Assembly: GCA_035540495.1 (NCBI GenBank)
Contig: DATLGL010000017.1
Coordinates: forward strand, 62,001-126,000
DNA from: DASVEG01 sp035540495
Lineage (GTDB): Bacteria > Actinomycetota > Acidimicrobiia > Acidimicrobiales > CADCTF01
Reading direction: 5' to 3'
DNA length: 64,000 bases
Made by a program: the position numbers and the translations under genes. The notes under the pieces are model-generated. The model did not search any database and was not told the origin of the DNA. It worked only from the letters and a program-made list of their open reading frames with translations. Each line of letters starts with the position of its first letter. The stretch's first letter is position 1. Of this stretch, positions 38,220-45,667 are shown in pieces.

Positions 38220-39607
38220 CAGCCGACACGCCCTGGATAAACGACGCCTGCTCGCTCGTCGACGCCTTCCGTCGTCGCGAGCGCAGCCCGGTGGAGGAGC
38301 TCGAGGCGACGCTCGCCGCGGTCGAGCGCTCGGAGCTCAACGCGTTCTCCTTCATCGGTGCCGAGGAGGCGCTCGAACAGGCGCGCAACGCCGACACCTC
38401 GTTGCCGTTCGGCGGTGTCCCGTTCGCGGTGAAGGAGCTCACGAACGTCAAGGGGTGGCCGAGCACGGAGTCGTCGCTCGTCTTCAAGGACCGCGTCGCA
38501 CAGCACGACGCGGTGATGGTCGAGCGCATGCGCGCGGCAGGGGCCGTCGTGTTCGGCCTCACCACCGCCAGCGAGTTCGGCGGCGTGAACTTCACCCGCA
38601 CGAAGCTCAACGGCACGACCACGAACCCGTGGAACACCGAACGCACGCCCGGCGGCTCGAGCGGCGGTTCCTCGGCGGCGGTCGCGGGTGGCCTGTGCAC
38701 CATCGCATCCGCGGGCGACGGCGGCGGCAGCATCCGGATCCCCGCGGCGTTCACCGGTCTTCCCGGCCTGAAGAACACCTACGGTCGCATCCCGAAGGCA
38801 CCGCAGATACCCATCGGCTCGCTGACCGCCGTCACCGGATGCCTCTCACGATCGGTGCGAGACATCGCGCGCTTCCTCGACGTCACGAACGGTGCCCACC
38901 CTCGCGACCCGCTGAGCCTGCCCCGCATCGAGGGATGGGAGGACGGGATCGGCACGCGCGAGGTCAACCGACTTCGAGCCACGATCCTCCCCGAGTTCGG
39001 CGGCGCCGTCGTGGACCACGAGGTGATGGACCTGATCATCAGCGCCGGTGAGGCGTTGATCGCCGACGCCGGCCTGACGCGGGTGGAGGCGAGGGCCGAC
39101 CTGCCGAGCATGGGCACGCCCTGGGCACTGGCCGGCAGCGCGACGATCCTGATGGAGCTGGGCGAGGCGTGGCCCGAGTGCGGCCCCGACCTCACCCCGC
39201 AGATCAAGTTCCTCCTCGATGTCGCCATCCCGCGGTACGACCTGCGCGGACGGGCGCAACTCGAGGAGCGGCGCGTGAAGCTCAACGAGGCGATGGCCGA
39301 CCTCTTCGACCAGACCGACCTCGTCATCACGCCCACGTGCCCCGACGTCGCGTTCGGGGCAGCAACCGGCTTCCCCGACGAGGTCAACGGCCGCAAGGTC
39401 GACTCGTCGAACTCCGGCGCGCTGACGATCCCGGCGAACACCTACGGCAACCCTGGCATCTCGATCCCCGTCGGCACCGTGCGCGGCATGCCCGTGGGGA
39501 TGCAGGTGATGGCGCGCCACCACCAGGAAGCGGTGCTGCTCGACCTCGCGGCACTCGTCGAGCGGGAGCGGCCCTGGCCGCTCGTTGCACCCCTGGCGCC
39601 CTGCTGA
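38216..39607 (+). CDS. Amidase-signature family amidohydrolase
   Basis: A 463-residue enzyme of the amidase-signature family. The catalytic Lys is in PFAVKELTNV; the Ser-cisSer pair lies in ERTPGGSSGGSSAAVAGGL and AGDGGGSIRIPAAFTGLPGL. ATG 38216 has GAAGGAG 5 bases upstream and overlaps the M20 stop as ATGA. The family hydrolyses amides to acid plus ammonia or amine. It completes a three-gene coupled unit with a PLP lyase and an M20 amidohydrolase. A role as GatA is unlikely, because gatB/gatC are not adjacent and the family branch differs. Ends PLAPC. Confidence 0.9.
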   Translation: MTADTPWINDACSLVDAFRRRERSPVEELEATLAAVERSELNAFSFIGAEEALEQARNADTSLPFGGVPFAVKELTNVKGWPSTESSLVFKDRVAQHDAVMVERMRAAGAVVFGLTTASEFGGVNFTRTKLNGTTTNPWNTERTPGGSSGGSSAAVAGGLCTIASAGDGGGSIRIPAAFTGLPGLKNTYGRIPKAPQIPIGSLTAVTGCLSRSVRDIARFLDVTNGAHPRDPLSLPRIEGWEDGIGTREVNRLRATILPEFGGAVVDHEVMDLIISAGEALIADAGLTRVEARADLPSMGTPWALAGSATILMELGEAWPECGPDLTPQIKFLLDVAIPRYDLRGRAQLEERRVKLNEAMADLFDQTDLVITPTCPDVAFGAATGFPDEVNGRKVDSSNSGALTIPANTYGNPGISIPVGTVRGMPVGMQVMARHHQEAVLLDLAALVERERPWPLVAPLAPC

Positions 39608-39613
39608 GGGATC

Positions 39614-39619
39614 TAGCCT
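39614..39619 (+). promoter_or_regulatory. TAGCCT -10 box for the GAF histidine kinase
   Basis: TAGCCT lies 9 bases before ATG 39629, in the 21-base gap after the amidase gene. It has no ribosome site near it. Confidence 0.45.
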
Positions 39620-39628
39620 CCTAGCGCG

Positions 39629-40813
39629 ATGACCTTCGACGACGAGTCGCGTGCGGAGGTGACCCCGCGAGCCCGGGTCCAGCAGCTCCTCGGCGCGATC
39701 CTCGCCGTCGGCTCCGGACTCGATCTCTCCGAGACGCTCGAACGCATCATCCGCGCCGCCCGCGAGCTGGTGGACGCCAAATATGCCGCGCTCGGCGTCC
39801 TCGACGAGACACACACGCGGCTGTCGGAGTTCATCACGGTGGGGATCGACGCGGAGCAGAAGCGGGCGATCGGCGACCTTCCCCACGGCCACGGGATCCT
39901 CGGCCTGCTGATCGTCGAGCCGAAGCCGCTGCGCCTTCCCCGGCTCGACGAGCATCCCGACAGCTACGGCTTCCCGCCGGGGCATCCGAAGATGAAGAGC
40001 TTCCTGGGCGTGCCGATCCGGGTGCGCGACCAGATCTTCGGCAACCTCTACCTCACCGACAAGACCGCCGCCGACGAGTTCACCGAAGAGGACGAGGAGC
40101 TCATCGTCGCCCTCGCGGCAGCGGCCGGCGTCGCCATCGAGAACAGCCGCCTCCACAGCCGGGTCCGGGAGATCAGCCTCCTCGAAGATCGCGAGCGGAT
40201 CGCCCGCGACCTGCACGACACGGTGATCCAGCGACTGTTCGCGATCGGCCTCGGCCTGCAGGGGACCGTGCGCCTCGCGCAGCGACCGGAGGTGGCCGAA
40301 CGCATCCAGGCGACCGTCGACGACCTCGACGAGACGGTGAAGCAGATCCGCACCGCGATCTTCGGCTTGGAGGCATCACGCCTCACGAGCGGCGGCCTGC
40401 GCGACCAGGTGCTGGCGATGAGCTCGGAGTCGGCGGGTTCGCTCGGTTTCACGCCGCACGTGCTCTTCGACGGTCCCGTCGACACCGTGGTGCCGGACCG
40501 GATCGCCGAGCAGCTCCTCGCGACGCTGCGTGAGGCGGTGTCGAACGCGGCTCGTCACGCGAGGGCGACGCGCCTCGAGATCCTCGTCGCCACGCATGGC
40601 GGTGAGGTGCTCCTGCAGGTGACGGACGACGGGCTGGGGTTCGAGGGCGAGAAGGAGCGGGGAACGTCCGGCGGCCACGGCCTGGGCAACATGCGGAAGC
40701 GAGCGCGCGACCTGAGCGGCGACATGGAGATCGGCCCGGGACCTCGTGGCGGAACGCGCGTCACGTGGCGGGTGCCGCTGACGGTGTCGTCCGCTCAGGG
40801 GGTTCTCGACTGA
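39629..40813 (+). CDS. GAF-domain sensor histidine kinase, DosS/DevS-like
   Basis: A 394-residue cytoplasmic kinase. A single GAF domain (about 15-180) contains GFPPGHPKMKSFLGVPIRVR then FGNLYLTDK. In DevS/DosT the His in this PPxHPPM stretch binds heme, and it is kept here. The dimerisation domain (HisKA_3) has the phosphorylated His in RERIARDLHDTVIQRLFAIG. The HATPase region has LREAVSNAARHARAT, TDDGLGFEG and GGHGLGNMRKRARDL. It probably senses oxygen, nitric oxide or redox state through heme; this is inferred from one residue pattern. No response regulator gene is adjacent, so the LuxR-type partner is elsewhere. Unlike DevS it has one GAF domain, not two. Confidence 0.9.
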   Translation: MTFDDESRAEVTPRARVQQLLGAILAVGSGLDLSETLERIIRAARELVDAKYAALGVLDETHTRLSEFITVGIDAEQKRAIGDLPHGHGILGLLIVEPKPLRLPRLDEHPDSYGFPPGHPKMKSFLGVPIRVRDQIFGNLYLTDKTAADEFTEEDEELIVALAAAAGVAIENSRLHSRVREISLLEDRERIARDLHDTVIQRLFAIGLGLQGTVRLAQRPEVAERIQATVDDLDETVKQIRTAIFGLEASRLTSGGLRDQVLAMSSESAGSLGFTPHVLFDGPVDTVVPDRIAEQLLATLREAVSNAARHARATRLEILVATHGGEVLLQVTDDGLGFEGEKERGTSGGHGLGNMRKRARDLSGDMEIGPGPRGGTRVTWRVPLTVSSAQGVLD

Positions 40814-40815
40814 CG

Positions 40816-41235
40816 TCAACGCCGCAGGCGGCGTCCGGTGATGGTTCGTGAGACGACTCGCATGAGGTGGTCCTTCGGGACGTCCGCCCACGGATCGACC
40901 GGCAGCGCATGCGCTCGCTCGAAGAGCACGCCATCCGTCGGCACGACCTCTTCGAGGCGCCCCTGCACCATGACGCTCCATCCCGCCCGGTGCTCGGCGT
41001 CGACGACGTCGACCTCGAAGCACGCCGGGCTGCCGTTGCCGGCATGCAGCTTCGTGCCCTCTCCGGTTCGGAACACGACGTCCTCGCCGTCGACGAGGTA
41101 GTTCACCGGGAACACCAGCGGGTGACCGCCCTCGACGATCGCGATGCGGCCGACCTGCTGGGTGCGGATGAGGTCGAGGCACTCGTCGCGGTCGAGGACG
41201 TCGAGTCCGGTCCGCCGCTCGTAGACGCGCGTCAT
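40816..41235 (-). CDS. Pyridoxamine 5'-phosphate oxidase-like FMN-binding protein
   Basis: A 139-residue split-barrel protein. Typical sequence: LDRDECLDLIRTQQVGRIAI, then HPLVFPVNYLVDGEDVVFRT and GTKLHAGNGSPACFEVDVVD, then GWSVMVQGRLEEV. This is the actinobacterial PPOX group that binds FMN or F420-type cofactors; many lack defined substrates. The PLP-synthesis role of PdxH is unlikely because PdxH-specific regions are absent. ATG 41235 fits the family start. It is convergent with the histidine kinase gene (2 bases between stops). Cytoplasmic. Confidence 0.87.
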   Translation of the reverse strand: MTRVYERRTGLDVLDRDECLDLIRTQQVGRIAIVEGGHPLVFPVNYLVDGEDVVFRTGEGTKLHAGNGSPACFEVDVVDAEHRAGWSVMVQGRLEEVVPTDGVLFERAHALPVDPWADVPKDHLMRVVSRTITGRRLRR

Positions 41236-41290
41236 GCCGACATCGTGCGCTGCCGCCGTCGACCGACGACAGGGCCAGCGGTCCCGAAGC

Positions 41291-41695
41291 TCAACCGCGG
41301 AGGACGACGCCCAGGAACAGCGCGGCGACAGCAGCGACGCCGCCCGCGGCGCCGCCGATCGCGAGGGCCCTGCGGCTCGTCGCCGCGATGTGGGCGGCGG
41401 CCGCGACGCCCGAGATGGTGACGACGAGGAGCTTGAGGCCGAGCGTGACCATGTACTCGGTGCCGGCGTCACCCACGTCGACCGCGAGCACGTTCCAGAT
41501 CCCGGTCACCACGACGACGACGAACGCCGGCCAGGCGATGCGGTTGAACGCCCGAGCCACGCGGCGGGGGGCGTCGTCACCGAGCTGGCGAACCGCCGGC
41601 AAGAGCCCGGCGACGGTGATCTGTCCGCCGGCCCAGACCGCCGCGGCGACGACGTGAAGGAAGAGGCGGATCGTGTCGAGGTCGACGGGCAGCAC
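41291..41695 (-). CDS. Small CopD-like four-helix membrane protein
   Basis: A 134-residue protein with four predicted membrane helices (about 7-28, 48-66, 82-100 and 110-130). The early part IRLFLHVVAAAVWAGGQITV and RVARAFNRIAWPAFVVVVVTG resembles CopD/DUF2269-type proteins, in which the His and Trp may bind copper or heme. No proof of metal binding is visible. It is divergent from the CoA-transferase gene with 26 bases between. A cytochrome b561-like role is an alternative. GTG/ATG upstream alternatives were not favoured because the first helix starts at once. Confidence 0.75.
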   Translation of the reverse strand: MLPVDLDTIRLFLHVVAAAVWAGGQITVAGLLPAVRQLGDDAPRRVARAFNRIAWPAFVVVVVTGIWNVLAVDVGDAGTEYMVTLGLKLLVVTISGVAAAAHIAATSRRALAIGGAAGGVAAVAALFLGVVLRG

Positions 41696-41721
41696 GCCGT
41701 GGAGGGTAGAACCGCGGTGCG

Positions 41722-43002
41722 GTGACGAGATCCTTCCCTGCGCCCTCCTCGCCCGACGGTGTGCTCGACCACCTCGTCGACGGCGCCGACCTCATCGTGC
41801 CGCTCGCCAACGGGGAACCCGTGAAGGTCTTCGATGCGATCGAGGCCGAGGCGCGCCGCTTCGACGACGTCAAGATCCACCAGATGCACGCGCTGCACGA
41901 TCGCCCGTCGATCCGCGGCGAGCTGAAGCCCCACCTGACGCACGTCTCGTACTTCCTGTCGCCGGTGACACGACCGTGGTTCCACAAGAACCAGGTCGAG
42001 CTCGTGCCGAACCACTTCTCCGAAGTGCCGCGCATCCTGCGCTCGGCGACGCGCTGCTCGATGGTGCTGGCGGCGGCGTCACCGATGGACCAGCACGGCT
42101 ACTTCTCGCTCGGCACCAACGCCGACTACGTCGCGCCGTTCATCGGCTCCGTGCCGTTCTTCCTCGAGGTGAACGCGCAGATGCCGCGCACCTTCGGGCG
42201 CAACCAGATCCACGTCACACAAGTCGTCGGCTACACCGAGGTCGACTACCCCCTCGTCGAGGTGCCACCGTCGACGCCGGGCGAGATCGAGAGCCGCATC
42301 GCGGAGTACGTCGCCGAGCGAGTTCCCAACGGCGCGACCATCCAGGCCGGCATCGGCGCCATCCCCAACGCGCTGCTGGCGAACCTCAGGGACCACCGCG
42401 ACCTCGGCATCCACACCGAGCTGCTGTCTGACGGGATGATCGACCTCATCGAGAACGGCGTCGTGACGGGCACGCAGAAGGAGGTCGCCCGATCGAAGGT
42501 GGTGACGACCTTCGCCCTCGGCACCCGCACCCTCTACGACTTCCTGCACGAGAACACGATCGTCGAGTTCCACGCGGTCGACTTCGTCAACGATCCTCGC
42601 GTGATCTCCCGCGAAGACTGCTTCGTGTCCATCAACGCGACCACCGAGGTCGACCTGATCGGGCAGTGCGCGTCCGAGACGATCGGGGGTCGCTACTGGT
42701 CGTCGAGCGGTGGCCAGTCCGACTTCGCCCGCGGCGCGATGTACTCGCCCGGCGGCTCCGCGTTCATCGTGCTTCCGTCGACGACGTCGGACGGGTCGTT
42801 CTCCCGCATCCGTGCCCGCCTCACCGCCGGTTCGGTGGTCACGACGTTGAAGAACACGGTTGACAACGTGGTGACGGAGTACGGCGTCGCCGAGTTGCGC
42901 GGCCGGTCGATCTCGCAGCGGGCGAAGGCGCTCATCTCCATCGCCCATCCGAAGTTCCGAGACGAGCTGTGGGCCGAGGCACACGAGATGGGGTATCTGT
43001 GA
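41722..43002 (+). CDS. Acetyl-CoA hydrolase/CoA-transferase family protein (4-hydroxybutyrate CoA-transferase-like)
   Basis: A 426-residue enzyme starting at GTG 41722. Landmarks: NGEPVKVFDAIEAEA, LTHVSYFLSPVTRPWF, PNHFSEVPRIL, SPMDQHGYFSLGTNADY, ATIQAGIGAIPNALLANL, the active-site Glu region TIVEFHAVDFVND, and SSGGQSDFARGAMYSPGG. Enzymes of this class move CoA between acetyl-CoA and a short acid through a glutamyl-CoA thioester. The acid could be acetate, succinate, butyrate or 4-hydroxybutyrate; the sequence does not tell. The universal stress protein gene is coupled downstream (GTGA). Confidence 0.9.
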   Translation: MTRSFPAPSSPDGVLDHLVDGADLIVPLANGEPVKVFDAIEAEARRFDDVKIHQMHALHDRPSIRGELKPHLTHVSYFLSPVTRPWFHKNQVELVPNHFSEVPRILRSATRCSMVLAAASPMDQHGYFSLGTNADYVAPFIGSVPFFLEVNAQMPRTFGRNQIHVTQVVGYTEVDYPLVEVPPSTPGEIESRIAEYVAERVPNGATIQAGIGAIPNALLANLRDHRDLGIHTELLSDGMIDLIENGVVTGTQKEVARSKVVTTFALGTRTLYDFLHENTIVEFHAVDFVNDPRVISREDCFVSINATTEVDLIGQCASETIGGRYWSSSGGQSDFARGAMYSPGGSAFIVLPSTTSDGSFSRIRARLTAGSVVTTLKNTVDNVVTEYGVAELRGRSISQRAKALISIAHPKFRDELWAEAHEMGYL

Positions 43003-43424
43003 GCGCGTTCTCGAAGGTGATGGTGGCCGTCGATGGTTCGCCCAACGCCGCGCACGCGCTCGACGTTGCTGCGCAGGTGGCGATCGCCTCGTCGGCCGAC
43101 CTGATCGTCGTGCACGCGGTGGGTCTGCTCGAGGAGCAGTCGGTCCACGACATCAGCGTCGAAGACCGCGTCGACGAGATCGAGAACCAGGTCGACGAGT
43201 GGTGTCAGCCGCTGCGCGACGCGAACGTCGAGCACACCGTCGAGGTCGTGCCGGGCAGCCCGGTACCGGCCCTGCTGCTCGCCGCCTCGCGCGCAGGCGC
43301 CGATCTGTTGGTGGTCGGCAGCCGTGGGGTCGGCGGCCACGGAGGCCGCCAGCTCGGCTCCACGAGTCAGGGCCTGGTGCAGGAGTCGGAGGTGCCGGTG
43401 CTCGTCGTCCCGAGCCCGGCGTGA
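42999..43424 (+). CDS. Universal stress protein (UspA) family protein
   Basis: A 141-residue Usp protein starting at GTG 42999, overlapping the CoA-transferase stop. It opens FSKVMVAVDGSPNAAHALDVA and ends with the ATP-binding GSRGVGGHGGRQLGSTSQGL, then VPVLVV, which fits the G-2x-G-9x-G(S/T) pattern of ATP-binding Usp proteins. It is cytoplasmic and probably responds to stress or energy state. Its TGA abuts the nucS stop codon on the other strand. Coupling to a CoA-transferase may reflect energy-linked control, but this is only positional. Confidence 0.92.
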   Translation: MSAFSKVMVAVDGSPNAAHALDVAAQVAIASSADLIVVHAVGLLEEQSVHDISVEDRVDEIENQVDEWCQPLRDANVEHTVEVVPGSPVPALLLAASRAGADLLVVGSRGVGGHGGRQLGSTSQGLVQESEVPVLVVPSPA

Positions 43425-44084
43425 TCAGAAGAGCAGGAGGTCGGCCGTCCGCCCGTCGCGCAGTTCCTGGTAGTCGACCTCGACGCAGACGATCCCGCGA
43501 TCGCGTGCGAGAACCGACACCTGGGGCTTGATCGAGTTCGCGACGAGGACGCCGCGGAGGCCGCCGAGGCGCGAGTCGAGGCTCAACCGTTCGAGGTATC
43601 GCGTGAGTTGATCGACCGCGTTGAGCTCTGCGACCCGCTTGATCTCCACCGCCACCGCGTTGCCCTCCGCGTCCCGGCAGAGGAGGTCGACGGGCCCGAT
43701 GCCGGTCTCGTACTCGCGCCGCACCAGCCGCAGCCCGGGCTCGATCCGTTCGGGCGTCGCCGCGAGAAGCTCCTGGAGGTGCGCTTCCACGCCGTCCTTC
43801 GTGAGGCCGGGTTCGGGGCCGAAGGCGTGCTCGACGTCCTGGAACACCTCGTGGAGGGTGATCGTGAGCGTCTCGCCCTTCGGGTTGCACACGACCCACC
43901 GGTCCGGCTCGACGGCCAGCGTGCAGGGCGGGGTCATCCAGTTGAGCGGCTTGTAGGCCCGGTCGTCGCTGTGGATGGAGATCGAGCCGTCCGACTTCAC
44001 CATGATGAGCCGAGTCGCCTGGGCGAGCGACGCGGTCAGCCGTCCTTCGTACGCGACGGAGCAGGAGGCGATGACGATCCGCAC
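43425..44084 (-). CDS. nucS: Mismatch-specific endonuclease NucS/EndoMS
   Basis: A 219-residue nuclease starting at GTG 44084 (VRIVIASCSVAYEGRLTASL), the standard NucS opening; longer upstream readings add an unrelated tail. The N-terminal DNA-binding part has IHSDDRAYKPLNWMTPP and WVVCNPKGETL. The C-terminal RecB-like nuclease has GPVDLLCRD, then NAVAVEIKR with the Asp and Glu-x-Lys residues. The C-terminus ADLLLF could be the clamp-binding motif. NucS cuts both strands at mismatches and replaces MutS/MutL in most actinobacteria. It lies 4 bases after the stop of the mosaic membrane protein gene, so the two are cotranscribed. Confidence 0.95.
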   Translation of the reverse strand: MRIVIASCSVAYEGRLTASLAQATRLIMVKSDGSISIHSDDRAYKPLNWMTPPCTLAVEPDRWVVCNPKGETLTITLHEVFQDVEHAFGPEPGLTKDGVEAHLQELLAATPERIEPGLRLVRREYETGIGPVDLLCRDAEGNAVAVEIKRVAELNAVDQLTRYLERLSLDSRLGGLRGVLVANSIKPQVSVLARDRGIVCVEVDYQELRDGRTADLLLF

Positions 44085-44088
44085 GGCG

Positions 44089-45579
44089 TCAGCGCGACGG
44101 GCGGGCGTCGACGCGGGTGACGTCGCAGCTGGCGCCGGTGCCGGCGAGGTTGCGGCTGCTCGTGCCGGTCGCACTGAAATCGGCGGTGCGACCCGAAGCG
44201 AGCCGCGTCACGTTCGCTGTCGCCTTCGCGACCTCGCCGCCGTCGGCCGTCTTGAACGAGATGTCGATGGTGAAGTCCCACGGACCGCTCGCCGAGTTCG
44301 TGACAGCTGCGGTGTAGGTGATCGAGTTCCCGTTCTGGACGCACGACTTCGGCTCGATCGAGTAGTTCGGCGCGGGAGCCGTGGTCGTCGGCGCAGCCGT
44401 CGTGGTGGTCGCCCGAGCCGTGGTGGTCGTCGCAGGAGCCGTGGTCGTGGTCGCTCGCGGCGCTGTCGTCGCTGGCGCCTCGGTGGTGGTCGCCTCGAGT
44501 GCGGTGCTCGACGTGGTCGGTTCCTCGACCTCGGTCGTCGTCGTTCCCGTGGCGACGTCGACACCATCGTCGTCGCCGCCGACGTTGCTCAGCAGGAGCA
44601 CCGCACCGACGGCGAGCACGAGCGCCACGAGCACGGTGCCGACGATGAACCGCTTGTCGCGCGGCGTGTCCTCGTAGCTGTCGTCGTCGTGGCCGCCGCC
44701 ACCGCCACCGCCACCGCCTCCGCCCTTCGGCGGATCCTTCGGAGGCTGCTTGCCAGCGCCGCCGGCCTTGGCTGCCTTCGTCGCCGCTGCGGCGCCAGCC
44801 GCGCCTGCGGCGGCTGCGTCGGCCCCCGCGCCCACGGGCGCCGCCTTCTTCGCCGCTGACTTCGACGGCTGCGGACGTCCCTTCTTGCCCTTCTTGCGTC
44901 GCTGCCCGCCGGTCGACTTGCTCGCCGCCTTGGCCGGAGTGGCAGCCGCCTTCTTCGCCGCCGGCGTCGTCGCGGCAACCGCGGCGACGGCTGCCGCGGT
45001 GGCAGGGGCGGTCTCGTCGTCGCCTGCGCCGGCGGCCTCGGTTGCTGAGGTGGGCGTCCCCTCGGCCTTCCCCGGATCCTCCGCCGTTGCAGCCGTCGCG
45101 GCCGCCGGAGCGAGCACGGCTTCGGCTGCGTCGTCGAGGAGCGACGCCAGCTCGGGGTGGGACTCCTCGGTCAGCTCGGCGGCGGGGATCACCGTCGGAC
45201 CGCCGTCGACGCCGACCAGCAGGGCCTCGTGGGCACCGAGAGCGAACCGGTCGTTGCCCCCGGGGATCACCGTGAGCTCACCGCCGTAGGCGATGACGAC
45301 GCACGGGCCCTTCTCGTCCGCGATGGCGACGAAGTTCGCGGCCGACGTCGCCTCGACCGTCACGTCGTCGCGCACTCGGAACGTCGCCTGCCGCGCCGCA
45401 GCCGGGAGCGGCTCCGAGGTTGCAGCTCCGGCGCTCGGCTGCGCCGTCACCAGCGGAGTCCCGTCGGCACCCTTCAGCATGGAGACGAGGCGCGCCGGCC
45501 GGGCGTCGACCCGTAGGTGGGCACCATCGAGGCTGATCTTCACAGGCGTGTTCGCAGCGCCGCTGCCGCCTTCAGGCAT
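44089..45579 (-). CDS. Mosaic membrane protein: beta domain, Ala/Lys-rich region, poly-Gly, helix, Thr-rich linker, C-terminal domain
   Basis: A 496-residue protein directly upstream of nucS. Order: a beta-rich domain (about 1-150, KISLDGAHLRVDARPARLVS, then IAYGGELTVIPGG); an Ala/Lys-rich, histone H1-like stretch (about 190-280, KKAAATPAKAASK); eleven consecutive Gly (286-296; bases 44692-44724); an acidic bit (DDDSYEDTPRDK); one membrane helix (311-333); a Thr/Ala-rich linker (342-402); and a C-terminal beta domain (about 403-496) with two Cys, probably an FxLYD-like fold (AAVTNSASGPWDFTIDISF). By orientation the C-terminus would be outside and the basic region inside. Function unknown; it is not obviously repair-related. 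ATG 45597 is an alternative start. Confidence 0.82.
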   Translation of the reverse strand: MPEGGSGAANTPVKISLDGAHLRVDARPARLVSMLKGADGTPLVTAQPSAGAATSEPLPAAARQATFRVRDDVTVEATSAANFVAIADEKGPCVVIAYGGELTVIPGGNDRFALGAHEALLVGVDGGPTVIPAAELTEESHPELASLLDDAAEAVLAPAAATAATAEDPGKAEGTPTSATEAAGAGDDETAPATAAAVAAVAATTPAAKKAAATPAKAASKSTGGQRRKKGKKGRPQPSKSAAKKAAPVGAGADAAAAGAAGAAAATKAAKAGGAGKQPPKDPPKGGGGGGGGGGGHDDDSYEDTPRDKRFIVGTVLVALVLAVGAVLLLSNVGGDDDGVDVATGTTTTEVEEPTTSSTALEATTTEAPATTAPRATTTTAPATTTTARATTTTAAPTTTAPAPNYSIEPKSCVQNGNSITYTAAVTNSASGPWDFTIDISFKTADGGEVAKATANVTRLASGRTADFSATGTSSRNLAGTGASCDVTRVDARPSR

Positions 45580-45667
45580 CCCGCAAACCTGCCACATCCG
45601 GACGCTCCGCCGGGACATCGGGCGTAATCGCGCGGTCGTTCCGCGGCATCGCGGCGACAATGACCAG

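Noticed and set aside
44692..44724. Poly-glycine run as a tandem DNA repeat of its own
   Set aside because: It is a stretch of GGC/GGT/GGA codons inside one reading frame, best described as part of the mosaic membrane protein.
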